Shown here: in pieces, positions 22,038 through 23,462 of the stretch
Layout of the letters: every line of letters begins with the position of its first letter
How positions within the stretch are numbered: position 1 is the stretch's first letter
Assembly (NCBI GenBank): GCA_002304935.1
Contig: DBPS01000006.1
Span: forward strand, 1-23,462
DNA length: 23,462 nt
From: Candidatus Humimicrobium oleiphilum
Lineage (GTDB): Bacteria > Actinomycetota > Humimicrobiia > Humimicrobiales > Humimicrobiaceae
Reading direction: 5' to 3'
Notes under the pieces: model-generated
What the model saw: the letters and a program-made list of their open reading frames with translations, nothing else
What the model was told of the DNA's origin: nothing
The model's database searches: none
Position numbers and translations under genes: made by a program

Positions 22038-23462
22038 TTATAATCTGTCAATGAGTTCGTGAACACTGATAGGTTCATTTTCAAGCTTGTTGTGAAGCTT
22101 GGAAGTCAGGATTTTATTATCAAATTTAAGCTTGGTATCTTCAAGAGTTTTAAGATAACTTACATATTCCATATATTTGTTGCTGCCGGTAATCACAAAA
22201 AGCCTTTGATAGGTTTTTATAAGATTTTCTATTGAAAATACAGGTTCATTTGTTACGATATCAAAAAAGTTCTTCTCTCCCCAGTAATACTTTATTATTT
22301 CATCATCATTTATCAGTCTTTTCAGTTGTATTATCTTCCTTTGCTGTAAAAGCTGATTTCTGCTTTTCCTGAAATCGGAAATTATCCTTTTTGATGTGTG
22401 TTTCATATTTCTATCTTTTAAATTTGACCGCATTATTTTCATTTCTACCGGAAGTATTCTGTCAATTGTCCTTTGCTCGCAATTCTTAAGAAGCATTTTC
22501 ATAAGATTGAGTCTTTTATAATAATAAATTTTCTGGAAAGCAGTAGACTCGTCTCTGAAATTATATGCATATTTGTGATAGATAATAGATCTGGGACAAG
22601 ACCTGAATTTGTATCCGAAAAGGTTTGCCCTGTAGCAGAAATCAAAATCTTCATAAAATAAAAAGAAATTTTCTTCTACAGGACCGACTCTGGAATTTTT
22701 AAAATAATCTGTTTTAATGAAGGCACTTGTAAAAGACAATCCGAATATCTCTTCAGGAACATCATATTGATGCAGATCGAGCTGCCCCAGTCCCTGGTAA
22801 CCGTCGTAAAGTGAAGTATCGAGATATGTACCAACGCTTTCAATATAATTACGCTGGTAGGAAAATTTTATCTTCGGTGCAAGCCCTGCTACATTATCAT
22901 CAATCTTTTCTGCTTCCTTTAAGAACTCTTCGATTGCTCCGGAGTCATAAACGACATCAAAACCAGATATCAGCACATACATTGTGTCTACTTGCTTTAA
23001 TGCTTCATTTATTGCTTTGCCAAGACCTGTATTCGAGCCATTTTCGATTATTTTTAAATCAAGATCGTAAAATTCGCTATATTCCTGCCTCTCAGCCGTA
23101 TCATCTTTGGGATTTTTATCAGCCTGCTTCAGGTAAATGTCTTTTATGGCGCGAATTGTCTCATTTGTGCTTCCATTATCAAAAAGCAGTACCTTGAAAT
23201 TTTTGGCAGTCTGGTTTTTAAGAGAATCAAGACACTCGGAAATACATTCTATTGAAGAATTATAATTAACTATAAGAACTGTAAGAGCAGCCGGAACTGG
23301 AGGAGCGGGGGGGACCAAGGGGACCAAGGGGACGTATAATTTGGCTCCTTTTTTTTCTGTATCAGAGCCGGGTATAATCTCAGTTCCATCTGAGTGCCTG
23401 CTTTGCAAACCACCCTCACTACTGAGAGAACCATCGCTGCTTGGGGCAGATGTATTTGTTAG
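22038..23462 (-). CDS. Glycosyltransferase family 2 protein (open at the right edge)
   Basis: This is a GT-A-fold glycosyltransferase of the rhamnosyltransferase/WbbL-like GT2 type. The catalytic core begins at LTVLIVNYNSS and includes LLFDNGSTNET, NGSNTGLGKAIN, an ISGFDVVYD in the DXD position and the acceptor-site block LFYEDFDFCYRANLFGYKF. A C-terminal Lys/Arg-rich helical part of about 150 residues follows. The frame stays open from the core to the window end, so the true start is not visible. An internal TTG at 23408 is possible but has no clear support. Before the core lie a Ser/Gly-rich stretch and a Pro/Val-rich repeat (VPLVPLVPPAPPVPAA) encoded by a GC-rich tandem repeat at 23310-23333, both odd for the family. 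It heads the visible part of the envelope cluster. Confidence 0.85.
   Translation of the reverse strand, partial: LTNTSAPSSDGSLSSEGGLQSRHSDGTEIIPGSDTEKKGAKLYVPLVPLVPPAPPVPAALTVLIVNYNSSIECISECLDSLKNQTAKNFKVLLFDNGSTNETIRAIKDIYLKQADKNPKDDTAERQEYSEFYDLDLKIIENGSNTGLGKAINEALKQVDTMYVLISGFDVVYDSGAIEEFLKEAEKIDDNVAGLAPKIKFSYQRNYIESVGTYLDTSLYDGYQGLGQLDLHQYDVPEEIFGLSFTSAFIKTDYFKNSRVGPVEENFFLFYEDFDFCYRANLFGYKFRSCPRSIIYHKYAYNFRDESTAFQKIYYYKRLNLMKMLLKNCEQRTIDRILPVEMKIMRSNLKDRNMKHTSKRIISDFRKSRNQLLQQRKIIQLKRLINDDEIIKYYWGEKNFFDIVTNEPVFSIENLIKTYQRLFVITGSNKYMEYVSYLKTLEDTKLKFDNKILTSKLHNKLENEPISVHELIDRL
23310..23333. repeat. 9-bp GC-rich tandem repeat inside the GT2 N-terminal region
   Basis: The unit GGGGACCAA occurs at 23310-23318 and 23319-23327, followed by a partial GGGGAC to 23333, and is preceded by a run of seven G (23307-23313). 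The composition contrasts strongly with the AT-rich surroundings. On the minus strand the period of 9 stays in frame and encodes Val-Pro-Leu units. Confidence 0.85.

Noticed and set aside
17568..23462. Hopanoid biosynthesis cluster (HpnA-like SDR, radical SAM, glycosyltransferase)
   Set aside because: The radical SAM protein has a SPASM-type C-terminus rather than the HpnH layout, and no squalene/hopene cyclase or other hopanoid gene is present.
1..23462. CRISPR arrays, tRNA/rRNA genes, insertion sequences, phage or plasmid origin
   Set aside because: No repeat-spacer pattern, no tRNA-like cloverleaf with conserved TTCGA arm, no transposase, integrase or replication gene was recognised on either strand.

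Overview
The window is AT-rich, gene-dense bacterial DNA. The longest stretches without a gene are about 229 bases (8520-8748) and 203 bases (2732-2934). The gene content fits an anaerobic or fermentative heterotroph: two sugar-uptake ABC systems with lipoprotein binding proteins, a LacI-type regulator, a GH38 alpha-mannosidase-like enzyme, sugar isomerase/dehydratase-like enzymes, and corrinoid methyltransferase proteins. The lipoprotein signal peptides are followed by Thr/Glu/Ala-rich spacers and many Shine-Dalgarno (SD) sites are strong. That would suit a monoderm or deep-branching lineage (Firmicutes-, Actinobacteriota- or Atribacterota-like), but the phylum cannot be fixed from these bases.

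Plus strand, 1-15054: a sugar utilisation region. It starts with the tail of an unrecognised gene, then an L-arabinose/L-fucose isomerase-family protein and a mannonate dehydratase (UxuA)-family protein. A good sigma70-type promoter with an overlapping 12-bp inverted repeat follows, leading into transporter 1 (binding protein, MalF-type permease, MalG-type permease) and a uroporphyrinogen decarboxylase (URO-D)-family methyltransferase-like protein. A LacI regulator comes next, then the GH38 enzyme and transporter 2 in permuted order (MalG-type, binding protein, MalF-type). Neither transporter has an ATPase gene here, so a shared MalK/MsmK/MsmX-type ATPase elsewhere is expected. In both transporters a stable hairpin lies between the binding-protein gene and the MalF-type gene. 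A 13-bp stem terminator ends the plus-strand block.

Minus strand, 17374-15208: a corrinoid protein (MttC-like) and an MttB-family methyltransferase without an in-frame amber codon form a tight two-gene operon that converges on the sugar region. With the URO-D protein they could make a methyl-transfer chain of two methyltransferases and a corrinoid shuttle. The methyl donor is unknown; a methylated amine/betaine or an O-methylated sugar are both possible.

Minus strand, 23462-17568: five envelope or glycan genes. These are a GT2 glycosyltransferase (open at the right edge, with an odd Pro-rich repeated N-terminal part), a GT4 glycosyltransferase, a radical SAM/SPASM enzyme, an NAD-dependent epimerase/reductase and an AglD/MprF-type flippase-like membrane protein. 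They look like part of a surface glycan or glycolipid assembly locus.
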